Of a stretch of DNA of 64,000 nucleotides, positions 36,373-46,067 are shown piece after piece; the first letter of the stretch is position 1; each line of letters starts with the position of its first letter. The notes under the pieces are model-generated. The model was given only the letters and a program-made list of their open reading frames with translations. It made no database searches and had not been told where the DNA came from. Position numbers and translations under genes: made by a program. The DNA is from JAHDHW01 sp963793295 (GTDB taxonomy: Bacteria; Bacteroidota; Bacteroidia; Chitinophagales; Saprospiraceae), in the NCBI GenBank assembly GCA_963793295.1, contig CAWBZX010000032.1, positions 144,834 to 208,833 of the forward strand. The letters run 5' to 3'.

Positions 36373-38562
36373 TCAACTTCCGAGTTCTAATTGATTTTTA
36401 ACTAAATGAAAATAAGTACCCTTTATAGCCACTAATTCATCATGCGTACCTTCTTCGATTTTCTCTCCATTATCAAGAACGATAATATTGTCGGCGTTTT
36501 TCACAGTGCTGAGGCGATGAGCAACAATGATCACGGTTTTGTTTATAAAAAACTCGTCCAGATTATGCATTATCTCTGCTTCATTTTTGGCATCGAGTGC
36601 ATTCGTTGCTTCGTCCAGGAAAAAATATTCGGGATCTTTGTAAATGGCGCGAGCGATGAGAAAACGTTGTTTCTGTCCCTGGCTGAGTCCGATACCTTCC
36701 ATTCCAATTCTAGTGTTGTATCCAAGCGGCATCGATTCGACAAAAGATTGAATATTTGCCAATTTTACGGAACGCAGCAATCTCTTTTTATCAATGACAT
36801 CATCACCAAGTGCAATGTTTCGGGCGATTGACTCAGAGAAGATATAACCATCTTGCAGAACAGCGCTGCATCTGTCACGCCACACTTTATTCTGGATATT
36901 TGAAAGATTGATGTCACCTAACCTTACGGCGCCTTCGGTTGGTTGATAGAAGTTTAAAAGTAATTTGAGCAAAGTAGTTTTACCACTCCCACTCGCTCCT
37001 ACGATTGCAGTGACCTTTCCTTTTGGGATGATTACATTCAGGTTTTTTAAAACCATATTAGAATGCTGCCCACCGTATTGAAAAGACACATTCTCCAAAA
37101 CTAGATTTCCATTATCCGGAAGGATTGTGGCAATGTCTTCATTATCCTCTTCATCTTCCCTTTGATGAATTTCATTCATGCGCTCAAGGCTGATTTTCGC
37201 ATTTTGAGCAGACTTAATAAAAGAAACGATTTGGTCAATAGGCGCATTGAGCTGACCAATAATAAACTGAATGGCTACCAGCATTCCCAAAGTCATATTC
37301 CCATCGATTACTGCTTTGGCTGCAATAAAAACGATAATAATATTTTTAGATTCATTTAAAAAAACAGCCCCTGACCGTTGCCATTGATCTACCGCAAGAT
37401 AGTCCGTACTGACCCTGAGTAGTTTGGCCTGAATGCGTTCCCATCCCCAGCGCTTTTGTTTTTCCGCATTAAAAAGTTTGATGTCTTCCATTCCATTGAC
37501 CAGCTGAATTAAAGAATTTTGATTGGCAGAAAGTTGATCAAATCTTTTATAATCCAGCTCTTTTCTTTTTTTCAAAAAGAAAAGAATCCACAAAAAATAG
37601 AGCATTGTAAATAAAAGAAAAACGATAAATATCGTCACATCAAAATATAAAAGAACAAAGGAAAATATGAAGAAATTGAAAATAGAGAATAGCGTAAACA
37701 AGGAAGCCGATGTTAAAAACTGTTCAACACGTTGATGATCATAGATTCTTTGAAGAATGTCTCCTGTCATTCGGGTATCAAAAAACCGAATGGGTAATTT
37801 CATGATTTTAATCAAAAAATCCGAAATCAAACTGATATTCACCCGAACTCCCATATGCAATAGAATCCATCCTCTGACAGCTTCAACAAAGGTCTGGCTG
37901 ACAAACAAGATTCCATAAGCAATCAGAATAATATAAATGAAACTTAGATTATTTATCGAAATTCCAATATCAACGACAGACTTTAATAAAAAAGGAAAAA
38001 CGACCTGAAGAATACTTCCAAAAAATAACCCTAGTCCTAATTGAAAAAGTAAATTTTTATACTTTTTGAAATAAGAAAAAATATACTTAAACCCAGATTT
38101 ATTGACTTTTTGACCTTCTCTTTCATAGAAATCGGGAGTGGTTTCCATCAATAAAAGAACACCAACTGGTTCTTCGTTGAAGGAGTCGCTGATCCAGCCA
38201 TCAAGAAACTCCTGCCTCGTTATTTTGAAAACGCCTACGGCCGGATCTCCTATCCAGACAAATTTTGGTGTTGCTTTGTAAACCACGACAAAATGGCTTT
38301 GCCGCCAATAGGCAATACAAGGTGTCGGAATATCTTCGATCAACCTTTCAAAGCCAATTTTTACCCCTAAAGTATGATAGCCGATTTGTTCCGCAGCATC
38401 GCTGATAGCCATGAGAGAAACCCCCTGACGATTTACAAAAGTCAGCTCGCGCAAATATTCTAAAGAATAATATCTACCATGAAAACGAGCAATCATGCGA
38501 AGACAAGAAGCTCCGCAGTCCATTTCGTCAAATTGTTTATAAAATGGATATTTTTGAGTCAT
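36373..38562 (-). CDS. C39-peptidase ABC exporter (leader-cleaving peptide transporter)
   Basis: The 729-residue protein combines a C39 peptidase (residues 1-130), a six-helix ABC transmembrane domain (about 165-450) and an ATPase. The peptidase is intact: Gln10, the catalytic Cys16 in EMDCGASCL, His90 in QSHFVVV and Asp106 in IGDPAVG. The ATPase has GASGSGKTT, signature LSQGQKQR and FFLDEATNALD. Such exporters cut precursor peptides after a Gly-Gly type leader and secrete the core. It is the first gene of the operon with the HlyD and LanB-like genes. No Gly-Gly precursor is visible upstream. Confidence 0.95.
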   Translation of the reverse strand: MTQKYPFYKQFDEMDCGASCLRMIARFHGRYYSLEYLRELTFVNRQGVSLMAISDAAEQIGYHTLGVKIGFERLIEDIPTPCIAYWRQSHFVVVYKATPKFVWIGDPAVGVFKITRQEFLDGWISDSFNEEPVGVLLLMETTPDFYEREGQKVNKSGFKYIFSYFKKYKNLLFQLGLGLFFGSILQVVFPFLLKSVVDIGISINNLSFIYIILIAYGILFVSQTFVEAVRGWILLHMGVRVNISLISDFLIKIMKLPIRFFDTRMTGDILQRIYDHQRVEQFLTSASLFTLFSIFNFFIFSFVLLYFDVTIFIVFLLFTMLYFLWILFFLKKRKELDYKRFDQLSANQNSLIQLVNGMEDIKLFNAEKQKRWGWERIQAKLLRVSTDYLAVDQWQRSGAVFLNESKNIIIVFIAAKAVIDGNMTLGMLVAIQFIIGQLNAPIDQIVSFIKSAQNAKISLERMNEIHQREDEEDNEDIATILPDNGNLVLENVSFQYGGQHSNMVLKNLNVIIPKGKVTAIVGASGSGKTTLLKLLLNFYQPTEGAVRLGDINLSNIQNKVWRDRCSAVLQDGYIFSESIARNIALGDDVIDKKRLLRSVKLANIQSFVESMPLGYNTRIGMEGIGLSQGQKQRFLIARAIYKDPEYFFLDEATNALDAKNEAEIMHNLDEFFINKTVIIVAHRLSTVKNADNIIVLDNGEKIEEGTHDELVAIKGTYFHLVKNQLELGS

Positions 38563-38678
38563 CAGTTAATTTACTGGACGCATTCAGCAGTGAAATAAAA
38601 TTAAACGACAATGGAGTGCTCTTGCAAAGGATGTTAATTCTAAACGCTCAAAGCTCAATAAATATACCGCATAAGTGA
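38544..38678 (+). CDS. Doubtful small open frames upstream of the exporter operon, one Cys-rich
   Basis: A 44-codon plus-strand frame starts at ATG 38544 and overlaps the start of the divergent exporter gene by 19 bases. In the neighbouring frame ATG 38611 to TAA 38637 encodes only MECSCKGC, a CxCxxC pattern of the kind seen in thioether-peptide cores. Removing one base (for example from GG at 38613-38614) would join the two as a 30-residue peptide ending NECSCKGC. There is no Gly-Gly leader and the strand is opposite to the operon, so this may be chance. Confidence 0.15.
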   Translation: MDIFESSVNLLDAFSSEIKLNDNGVLLQRMLILNAQSSINIPHK

Positions 38679-38909
38679 CTTTTGTTAGAACGGTAGTCTT
38701 AATTGAGTAATGGGTATCAACGAGTTAACATTTGGAAAATCACCAATTGTCAAGTAGTGCAAAAATAAGTAAATGTGTGTTGAAAATTGGTGATCGGGTA
38801 GAAAATAGAAGCCCTTTTTGAATTGTAAAAATAATAAACATTTCACAACATTTCAAATCGCTTTTAATCAAAGACTTAAGTGGATTTGACAAAGTAAATT
38901 AGTAAGAGA
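38563..38909. other. 347-base region between the exporter operon and a hydrolase gene
   Basis: This holds the presumed promoter of the RiPP-type operon, an inverted repeat around a TATTTTTG element, and the doubtful small frames described separately. No convincing precursor peptide with a Gly-Gly leader is present on either strand. Confidence 0.5.
38739..38794. promoter_or_regulatory. Inverted repeat enclosing a possible promoter element of the exporter operon
   Basis: Fifteen-base arms with one mismatch (38739-38753 and 38780-38794, core ATCACCAATT perfect) enclose 26 bases. A minus-strand TATTTTTG at 38760-38767 lies between them, about 200 bases before the exporter ATG. It may be an operator or an invertible segment; no TTG is placed at -33. 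Confidence 0.4.
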
Positions 38910-39758
38910 TTACTTTTCAAGGATTTGATTGATCCATTGCAAAGTATATTCAAAAACTTCAGATTGATTGGCTTCATTATGTATTTCGTGATATAATCCA
39001 TTCCATTCTTTAAATGTAATTTCACCTTTTACTCTCTTAGAAAGAGACTGACTGCCTTTTGGGGAAATGATTTTGTCCTCTCCCCCATGCATTACAAGTG
39101 AAGGGATAGCTAATTCACCTTTATAAGTATTCAAAAAGTTAGCAGCTTTGATCATTTCCAATCCGGTATTCGAAGTTATTTTACTGTGGACCAAAGGATC
39201 ATTTTTATACTTTTCTACTTCTTCAGCAACCGTCGAAATGTGATTGGGGTCCAAACCATTTTCTTGTGTGTAGGTCGGATAAATAATATTGATAATCTTT
39301 GCAAATGCAACCAAAAGCGGAGACGGATTTTTATAAAGAACAATCCACGCTCCCGAAAGGATCAAGCCAGCGATATTTGGTTTTTGCTGAATTATAAAAT
39401 TCAAGGCAATATTCCCTCCCATGCTGTGTCCATACAAAAATACCGGGATATTTGGATATCGATTTTCTGTCTGCTTCAACAATTCCGCTATTTCATCCAG
39501 ATAGGCTTGGTAATGAATTGTATGCCCTCTTTTACCTTCAGAAAGCCCGTGCCCCCTCCTATCGTATCCCACAAATCCTATCTCATGCTTGTTGTAAAAT
39601 GAAGCCATTGGCGCATATCTTTGACAATGCTCTCCGAGGCCATGGACAATGATTATCACGGCTTTAGCTTTTTTTACATGCCAATCTTTTGCGAATATTT
39701 TTAAACCATCGGATGTAGTCCAATCAAAAGTTTTGCTTAATAAAGTAGCAGCATCCAT
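38910..39758 (-). CDS. Alpha/beta hydrolase, monoacylglycerol lipase-like
   Basis: The 282-residue protein is a serine hydrolase of the lysophospholipase/monoglyceride lipase group. It shows IIVHGLGEHCQRY (oxyanion region), YDRRGHGLSEG, the nucleophile elbow YGHSMGGN, the acid in HGGEDKII and the catalytic His in GLYHEIHNE. All three catalytic residues are present. It has no signal peptide, so it is cytoplasmic. A minus-strand TACTTTTG at 39809-39816 may be its -7 element. Confidence 0.92.
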   Translation of the reverse strand: MDAATLLSKTFDWTTSDGLKIFAKDWHVKKAKAVIIIVHGLGEHCQRYAPMASFYNKHEIGFVGYDRRGHGLSEGKRGHTIHYQAYLDEIAELLKQTENRYPNIPVFLYGHSMGGNIALNFIIQQKPNIAGLILSGAWIVLYKNPSPLLVAFAKIINIIYPTYTQENGLDPNHISTVAEEVEKYKNDPLVHSKITSNTGLEMIKAANFLNTYKGELAIPSLVMHGGEDKIISPKGSQSLSKRVKGEITFKEWNGLYHEIHNEANQSEVFEYTLQWINQILEK

Positions 39759-39877
39759 ATCCTTAATTTTTTTTTAGAAAGATAATAAAAAGAAAATGTT
39801 CATAGCTTCAAAAGTATTATCCATCTTTTTTTATTATTTAGCATATATATTCTAAAAGAGAACTAATTAAAAAAGTT

Positions 39878-40819
39878 ATGGAGAAAAGTAAATTGAAAAT
39901 CGTTTTCATGGGAACCCCTGAATTTGCAGTGCCCTCCTTAGATATTTTAGTCAAAAACGGATTTGATATTGTTGGGGTGATCACCTCAACTGATAAATTT
40001 GGGGGACGCGGCAATAAAAAATTGATAGAATCTGCTGTCAAAAAATATGCTCAGGAAAAAGATCTTCGAATTCTTCAACCAAAAAATTTAAAAGCACCAG
40101 ATTTTGTGGAAGAATTAAGGAGCCTGGAAGCAGACTTGCAAGTGATTGTTGCATTTCGGATGCTTCCTGTCGTTGTTTGGGATATGCCGACATTAGGAAC
40201 AATCAATTTACATAGCTCTTTGCTGCCAAAATACAGAGGAGCTGCACCCATAAATTGGGCGATTATTAATGGAGAAACTGAAACAGGAGTTACTACTTTC
40301 TTTTTAAAACATGAAATAGATACCGGTGATATTTTACTTTCTGAAAAATTGTCTATTGGAGAGGATGAAACTGCAGGAGAATTGCATGACCGGTTGATGC
40401 TGCTCGGTGCAGAAGTAGTGTTAAAAAGTGTCAAATTGATTAAAAGTGAAAATTATCAACTAAAAACTCAGGATAATTCCTTGGTTTCAAAAGCTCCGAA
40501 AATATTTCATGAAACCTGTGAAATTAATTTTGATGCTAAAACAGAAACCGTTCATGATTTCATCAGAGGATTAAGTCCTTTTCCAACAGCCTGGACCACT
40601 TTAAATAACCTGGAGCTCAAAATATATCGATCTTTAAAAGAGATTCAAGAACACAATTTACAACCAGGAAAATTAGAAACAGATAACAAAAGTTACTTGA
40701 AAATTGCAACGCAAGACGGTTTTGTTAAAATACTGGAATTACAACTGCAGGGAAGAAAGCGGATGGATATCAAAGCTTTCTTGAATGGCTACAAAATTGA
40801 AAAGGATTTTGTTGGTTAA
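39878..40819 (+). CDS. fmt: Methionyl-tRNA formyltransferase
   Basis: Fmt formylates initiator methionyl-tRNA using 10-formyltetrahydrofolate. The 313-residue protein has VFMGTPEFAVPSL, the catalytic region with Asn/His in INLHSSLLPKYRGAAPINWAI (folate site), FFLKHEIDTGDIL, and a C-terminal tRNA-binding domain starting about residue 205 with GLSPFPTAWT. The length is normal. It is divergent from the hydrolase gene. Confidence 0.97.
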   Translation: MEKSKLKIVFMGTPEFAVPSLDILVKNGFDIVGVITSTDKFGGRGNKKLIESAVKKYAQEKDLRILQPKNLKAPDFVEELRSLEADLQVIVAFRMLPVVVWDMPTLGTINLHSSLLPKYRGAAPINWAIINGETETGVTTFFLKHEIDTGDILLSEKLSIGEDETAGELHDRLMLLGAEVVLKSVKLIKSENYQLKTQDNSLVSKAPKIFHETCEINFDAKTETVHDFIRGLSPFPTAWTTLNNLELKIYRSLKEIQEHNLQPGKLETDNKSYLKIATQDGFVKILELQLQGRKRMDIKAFLNGYKIEKDFVG

Positions 40820-40902
40820 ATAATTGTGTTTGGGATCAAAATTAACCCCAAAAAATACAATTGTTGGAACCAGTAAGCTATGGGGAATGGCACTAAAAAA
40901 AA

Positions 40903-41133
40903 CTAAAAATGGGTTGCAGGTAAAATTTCTCTGCCTTTTTGAAGAATCTTTTTAACCAACTGAACCTCTGGTAAAATAGCATCTTCTCTATTTTCATCAT
41001 TTGGAATTTCCGTAGACACATTGCTATCCATATTCAAGTTCTGAACCTGACGAGTGTTGATGAAGGTATAAGAAGCAATGCTTGCAAAGATTATACAGAT
41101 TAGTAAAAAGGTACGGAAGTTTGATTTTTTCAT
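40903..41133 (-). CDS. Small single-pass membrane protein, unknown
   Basis: The 76-residue protein has a basic start, one membrane helix (residues 8-25), an acidic linker and an amphipathic C-terminal helix (LPEVQLVKKILQKGREIL). It starts at ATG 41131-41133 and is preceded 76 bases upstream by a TACCTTTG -7 type element (41209-41216, minus). No family is recognised. Coding is supported by the transmembrane-plus-helix layout and the promoter element rather than homology. Confidence 0.6.
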   Translation of the reverse strand: MKKSNFRTFLLICIIFASIASYTFINTRQVQNLNMDSNVSTEIPNDENREDAILPEVQLVKKILQKGREILPATHF

Positions 41134-41208
41134 ATTAAATGGGTTTGCGTATACAGCTAAAAAATGTTTCTATACAACAACCTTTATTAAAGTATATTTA
41201 TTACTCGG

Positions 41209-41216
41209 CAAAGGTA
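41209..41216 (-). promoter_or_regulatory. -7 type element upstream of the small membrane protein
   Basis: TACCTTTG on the minus strand matches TAnnTTTG; no TTG lies at the standard spacing. Confidence 0.35.
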
Positions 41217-41430
41217 CATTATTTCGACAAATGAATTCCTTTTATATACAAAGTGACAAGCATTATTAAAAAAGGTTGCACCAGCACAAAAAGTTTATTT
41301 TTTAAAATTAATGCTAAACGATATTTCAGGCTTTAAATAAACAGTCTTTAACAGTATCTCAACAGCAAAAGACAACTTGTTCTCAAAATAAAAACGATTG
41401 AAAGCCTGGTTGGTTACACCATGAAAGAGA

Positions 41431-43224
41431 TTAGCTGATCCGTGTATTAATTTCATCGATATGGCCTTTTGGAATGGCTTCAATCAAATGTTTGGTGTAT
41501 TCTGATGAAGGATTATTATAAATATTATCAGCAGTACCAATTTCCTCAATTTTTCCATTATTCATCACGATCATGCGATCACTCATGAATTTCACTACGG
41601 AAAGGTCGTGAGAGATAAAAATATAGGTCAAATTAAATTGGTCCCGCAACTCAATTAGAAGGTTTAATACCTGCGCTTGAATAGATACATCCAAAGCCGA
41701 AACCGATTCATCGCAAATAATAAAACGAGGATTCAAAGCAAGAGCTCTGGCAATGCAAATACGCTGACGTTGTCCACCGGAAAATTCGTGCGGATAGCGG
41801 TTATAATGATTAGGGTCAAGGCTTACAGTTTCTAACAAATTAAAAACTCTTTCTTTTCTCGCTTTATCATTTTCATGCAATTTATGCACTTTCATGGGTT
41901 CAAGTATAGCATTTCCAATGGTCATCCTTGGATTTAATGAAGAATAAGGATCCTGGAAAATAATTTGCATTTCTTTCCGCAGTGGCTTCATCTGTTTATT
42001 AGACAATTGCATAATATCTTTGCCATCAAAAATCACTTTTCCTCCATCCGAGTGAGTAAGCCGGAGAATCGATCTCCCCAAAGTCGTTTTTCCGCAACCT
42101 GATTCGCCAACCAAACCAAGTGTTTCACCAGGATAAACTTCAAAACTTACATCATCAACGGCCTTTACATATTCTTTCGTTTTTCCAAAAAAACTTTTAG
42201 ACTTTGAAAACCAGGTTTTTAAGTTTTCCACTTTAAGCAGAGGCTCCTGCGCTTTTAAAAACGCCAGCCTTTCGACAGTTGTCTCCGGTGAAATCATTCT
42301 TTCTTTTAAAACGCTGGAAATATTATTGTTTTTTTCAAGCAAGCTCACTTCGCCGTTTTCATTAACAATGGTTTGCATAAAATCCTCGATAACCGGTAAT
42401 CTTTTCAGGCGATAGTTAAGCGGTGGTCGGCAAGCCAGCAATCCTTTGGTATAAGGATGTTGAGGGTTTGTAAATATTTGTTTCACCAGGCCTTGCTCGA
42501 CAATTTTTCCTTTGTACATGACAATAACACGATCGGCAATCTCGGCGATTACTCCCAAATCATGAGTTATAAAAACGACAGAAGCGTCAACTTCTTCTTT
42601 TAAATCAACCATCAAATCAAGGATTGCTTTTTGGACCGTCACGTCCAATGCTGTCGTTGGTTCATCTGCAATAAGGATCGAAGGATTACAGGATAAAGCC
42701 ATTGCTATCATGACTCGTTGTTTTTGTCCGCCTGAAAGTTGGTGAGGATAACTGCTGAAAATTCTTACTGCATCTGGTAATTTTACTTTGTCAAATAAAT
42801 CCAAAGTAATTCTTTTAGCTTCTTTTTTATCTGTTTTTCGGTGCAGCAGAATCGCCTCTGCTACCTGGTCTCCACATCTAAAGACTGGATTGAGTGAAGT
42901 CATAGGTTCTTGGAAAATCATAGCAATTTCATTACCTCGATATTTTCTGAGTTCTTTTTCTTTAAGGCTTAAAAGATTGATTGGTTTATCATTTTTAGCT
43001 TGAAAAATGATTTCTCCACCGATAATTTTTCCTGGAGGAGATTGAATTAGTTGCATGATAGATAGCGCTGTAACAGACTTTCCGGATCCAGATTCTCCTA
43101 CAATTCCGACAGTCTCTCCTCTGTTTAAATGAAAACTTACATCATCGACGGCTTTGACCGTTCCCTCTTCTGTACTAAAGTAGGTTTTCAAATTTTTGAC
43201 ACTTAACAACAATTCTTCGGGCAT
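41431..43224 (-). CDS. Oligopeptide-type ABC transporter, two fused ATPase domains
   Basis: The 597-residue protein joins two Opp/Dpp-type ATPases, like YejF or GsiA. The first has GESGSGKS, signature LSGGQKQR and LIADEPTTALD (about residues 1-265). The second has GESGCGKTT, signature FSGGQRQR and ICDESVSALD (about 325-590). Both halves carry the C-terminal zone typical of peptide importers (NPQHPYTKGLL and NPSSEYTKHLI). It powers uptake of peptides or nickel through permeases encoded elsewhere, since no permease or binding protein is adjacent. Confidence 0.95.
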   Translation of the reverse strand: MPEELLLSVKNLKTYFSTEEGTVKAVDDVSFHLNRGETVGIVGESGSGKSVTALSIMQLIQSPPGKIIGGEIIFQAKNDKPINLLSLKEKELRKYRGNEIAMIFQEPMTSLNPVFRCGDQVAEAILLHRKTDKKEAKRITLDLFDKVKLPDAVRIFSSYPHQLSGGQKQRVMIAMALSCNPSILIADEPTTALDVTVQKAILDLMVDLKEEVDASVVFITHDLGVIAEIADRVIVMYKGKIVEQGLVKQIFTNPQHPYTKGLLACRPPLNYRLKRLPVIEDFMQTIVNENGEVSLLEKNNNISSVLKERMISPETTVERLAFLKAQEPLLKVENLKTWFSKSKSFFGKTKEYVKAVDDVSFEVYPGETLGLVGESGCGKTTLGRSILRLTHSDGGKVIFDGKDIMQLSNKQMKPLRKEMQIIFQDPYSSLNPRMTIGNAILEPMKVHKLHENDKARKERVFNLLETVSLDPNHYNRYPHEFSGGQRQRICIARALALNPRFIICDESVSALDVSIQAQVLNLLIELRDQFNLTYIFISHDLSVVKFMSDRMIVMNNGKIEEIGTADNIYNNPSSEYTKHLIEAIPKGHIDEINTRIS

Positions 43225-43381
43225 ATTCTTCAGATAATGATTGATGTTTTGTATAAAAGATTAATTTAATCAATTGGTGTAGTATTTATGGCAAAATTTT
43301 AGTACCTAATTGATTAATTTTGAGTTTAAAGTTAAAAGGATAAACTTTATAAAAAAACATAATAAAAAAATTATAATTCTA

Positions 43382-45939
43382 ATGAAAAAGCTTTTACCGA
43401 TTTTACTTTTATTTATCATATCCCAAATCTCTTTTGCACAACTTCCTCCATTGAATATGACTTTGCACGATCAATGGGACCCGGATACGTTACCTACTGC
43501 AAGCGGAAGGGAATACAATGATATCTGGGGGTTTGTTGATTGCTCTGGTAATGAATATGCAATTATTGGTTCAGCCAGCATGGTTCACTTTTTCGATATC
43601 AATGATCCTGACAATATTGAAGAACTGGCTTATTTCCCAGGTGGCGAAGTTACGACCTGGAGAGATATGAAGACCTACAGGGACCGGGCGTATGCAGTAT
43701 CGGACAATACCAGTGAGGGCTTAATGATATTTGATTTGAGTAATATTCAGGATACTATTATCAAGACTTATCACAGCAATGCGTTTTTTGGAAAATGCCA
43801 CAATATTTATATTGATGAGGATAATGGAAGATTGTATGCGGCAGGTACTAATACGCAAAGCCAGGGACTGATTGTTTTTGATATTGCTACTGATCCTGAC
43901 AATCCTCAACTACTAGCTTCAGTGGCTTTACCAGAAGGTGGATACGTTCATGATCTTTATGTAAAAGACAATATTGCTTATTGTTCACATGGATACTAGT
44001 GGCTTTTATGTTTGGGATTTTGGTATTCCAACCAATCCGGTCCAACGCGCTAATATTCAAACTAGCGGTCTCAATCATAGTAGCTGGTTAACTGATGATG
44101 GTAATTATGCAATATTTGCTGAGGAAATCCACTTGGCTTTGCCATTGGGAATTATTGATCTTTCAGATTTTGAAAATGGAAATATAGAAGTAATAAATAC
44201 TTTTAAATTTCCATTATTGGCACCAACACATGAAAATAATGTAGCTCATAATCCATTTCATTCGTGGAGATTATGCTATTGTATCTTACTATCACGATGG
44301 TGTACAGATTTTTGACATTAGTGATCCTTTAAATGTTTCACAGGTAGCCTATTATGATACTTATGACAATGATTCCTATAGTGGATTTCAGGGTTGCTGG
44401 GGCGTGTATCCGTTTTTTCCATCTGGAGTTATTGTAGCTTCTGATATAAATCAAGGTTTACTTGTGTTAACAGCTGACAGTATTGATTTTGCTCCAGTAA
44501 ATCCGAATCTGACTCCCGATGCAACTTTAATGGCTGAAATACCTTCTCCTTTTTGCGAAGGAGAAACAGCGCTTTTAACGGCAGCGTCCGGAGAAGATAC
44601 CTATCAGTGGTACAAAGACGGTCAGCCAATTAGTATCAATCAAAACTTCTTATTTGTAGAAACATCGGGTAACTATTATGTTGAAATTACTGATGGGCAG
44701 TGTAATGCTGTCTCTGAAGAGATTGCAATAGCCATTGAATCAAGTCCTGATCTTTCTTCAATGCCAAGCGGTGATTACGGGCTTTGTGCAAATGAAGTTT
44801 TAACATTAGAAGCACCAGACACTTTGGATCAATACATTTGGTTAAAAAATGGAAGTATCTATCAGCAAGGAGGAAATACACTTGAGGTCACAGATGCTGG
44901 TGATTATTCGCTTATAGCTTATCTTGGTGGATGTAATTCTACTTCGGAGATCATTTCGGTTTCCATTTTGGATGTTCCTGATGCAATTATTTTAAATCAA
45001 GACCTCAGTCTTTGCGAAGGAGATCAATTGATGCTAGAAGCAAATAGTGGTGGAGATTTATATACCTGGTATTTGGATAATATTGAAATAGGCCAAACGC
45101 AGGGGAACAACTATTCCATTACCGCAGGAGGTAATTATCAGGTACAGGTAACCATTGGTGGATGCTCAGGGCTTTCTGAAGAAGTAAATATTACAGCATA
45201 TGAACGTCCGGATGTTAGTTTATCACTTTTGGGGCTTAACGGTTCAGTTGATTCTAATCAAGTTTATTTGTGTTACAGCGAATCATTCGTTTTAGCGGTT
45301 CCATCTGATCCATCTTCACAGTTTCAATGGTATAAAAATGGAGCTTTGACTGGCACAAATTCCAATACTCTTGAGATATCCGAGGAAGGAGAATATTATG
45401 TGGAGGCTTTAAACAACAATGATTGTTCAAATCAAAGTGAATTAATAGAAGTAAGTATTTCACAACCTATTGCTTACATTCAATTTGATGGAGCATTATT
45501 AACCAATGTCGATATGTGGGCTTCTTATCAATGGTATCTGGATGGCACCTTGATTGTAGATGCTACGGAATCTAGCTACGCTCCTTCTTCTTCAGGAGAA
45601 TATCATTGTGTGATAATAAATGATGTAGGCTGTGAATCAGTCTCAAACTATATTCAAGTCATCATTGAAGGAATTGAAAATATCACAAGTTTGATTTCTT
45701 TTTCCGTGTATCCCAATCCGGTCAATGATATTTTAAATATTGAATTAAATACAAGTGAGAGACAAAGTTTTGATGTTCAAATAATCCATGCAAATGGGCA
45801 AGTTATGACAAATAAGAATATCGATATACTTGGCCTTCAAAATGTAACTTTTAATTTAAGCGACCTCCCTTCAGGAGTTTATTTCATTCAATTAAAGACT
45901 GACGACAAACAGGCCATGCAAAGGTTCGTAAAAATTTAA
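43382..45939 (+). pseudogene. T9SS-exported adhesin-like protein (LVIVD and Ig-like domains), two frameshifts
   Basis: The start ATG at 43382 gives a signal peptide (MKKLLPILLL, ending SFAQ); an upstream in-frame start at 43310 is unlikely. The first part is a choice-of-anchor B/LVIVD propeller (VHFFDINDPDN, DLYVKDNIAYCSH). It stops at TAG 43997, continues in the next frame (TSGFYVWDFGIP) to about 44256, and resumes in the third frame (FIRGDYAIVSYYHDGVQIFDI). Five Ig-like repeats with YQWYKDG/YTWYLDN follow, and a type A T9SS sorting domain (VYPNPVNDIL to FVKI) ends it. Each shift is cured by removing one base (GG at 43991-43992; TTT at 44256-44258). Intact protein would be about 850 residues, secreted and surface-attached. 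Confidence 0.88.
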
Positions 45940-45961
45940 AAAGTACTTTTTACAATAACCT

Positions 45962-46003
45962 AACGCGGATAAACTCATAATTGAAGTTTATCCGCGTTTT
46001 TTT
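45962..46003 (+). terminator. Strong terminator after the T9SS protein
   Basis: A perfect 14-base GC-containing stem (45962-45975 with 45985-45998) with a 9-base loop is followed by a run of T. Confidence 0.92.
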
Positions 46004-46009
46004 AGCTTT

Positions 46010-46036
46010 TTGATTTCGAATATTTTGGTAAATTTG
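46010..46036 (+). promoter_or_regulatory. Promoter of the DUF1028 gene
   Basis: TTG at 46010-46012 and TAAATTTG at 46029-46036 have a 16-base gap, one base short of the usual range. The -7 element lies 31 bases before the ATG. Confidence 0.5.
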
Positions 46037-46067
46037 AGCCATTCAAAAACAGTAAAATTTATACTCA

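Noticed and set aside
36442..36831. 129-residue plus-strand open frame inside the C39 exporter gene
   Set aside because: It is antisense to the highly conserved ATPase domain and shows no recognisable protein features.
38659..38838. Short minus-strand frames upstream of the exporter considered as RiPP precursors
   Set aside because: The longest, about 33 codons, has no Gly-Gly site, no Cys and few Ser/Thr; other candidates lack a start codon.
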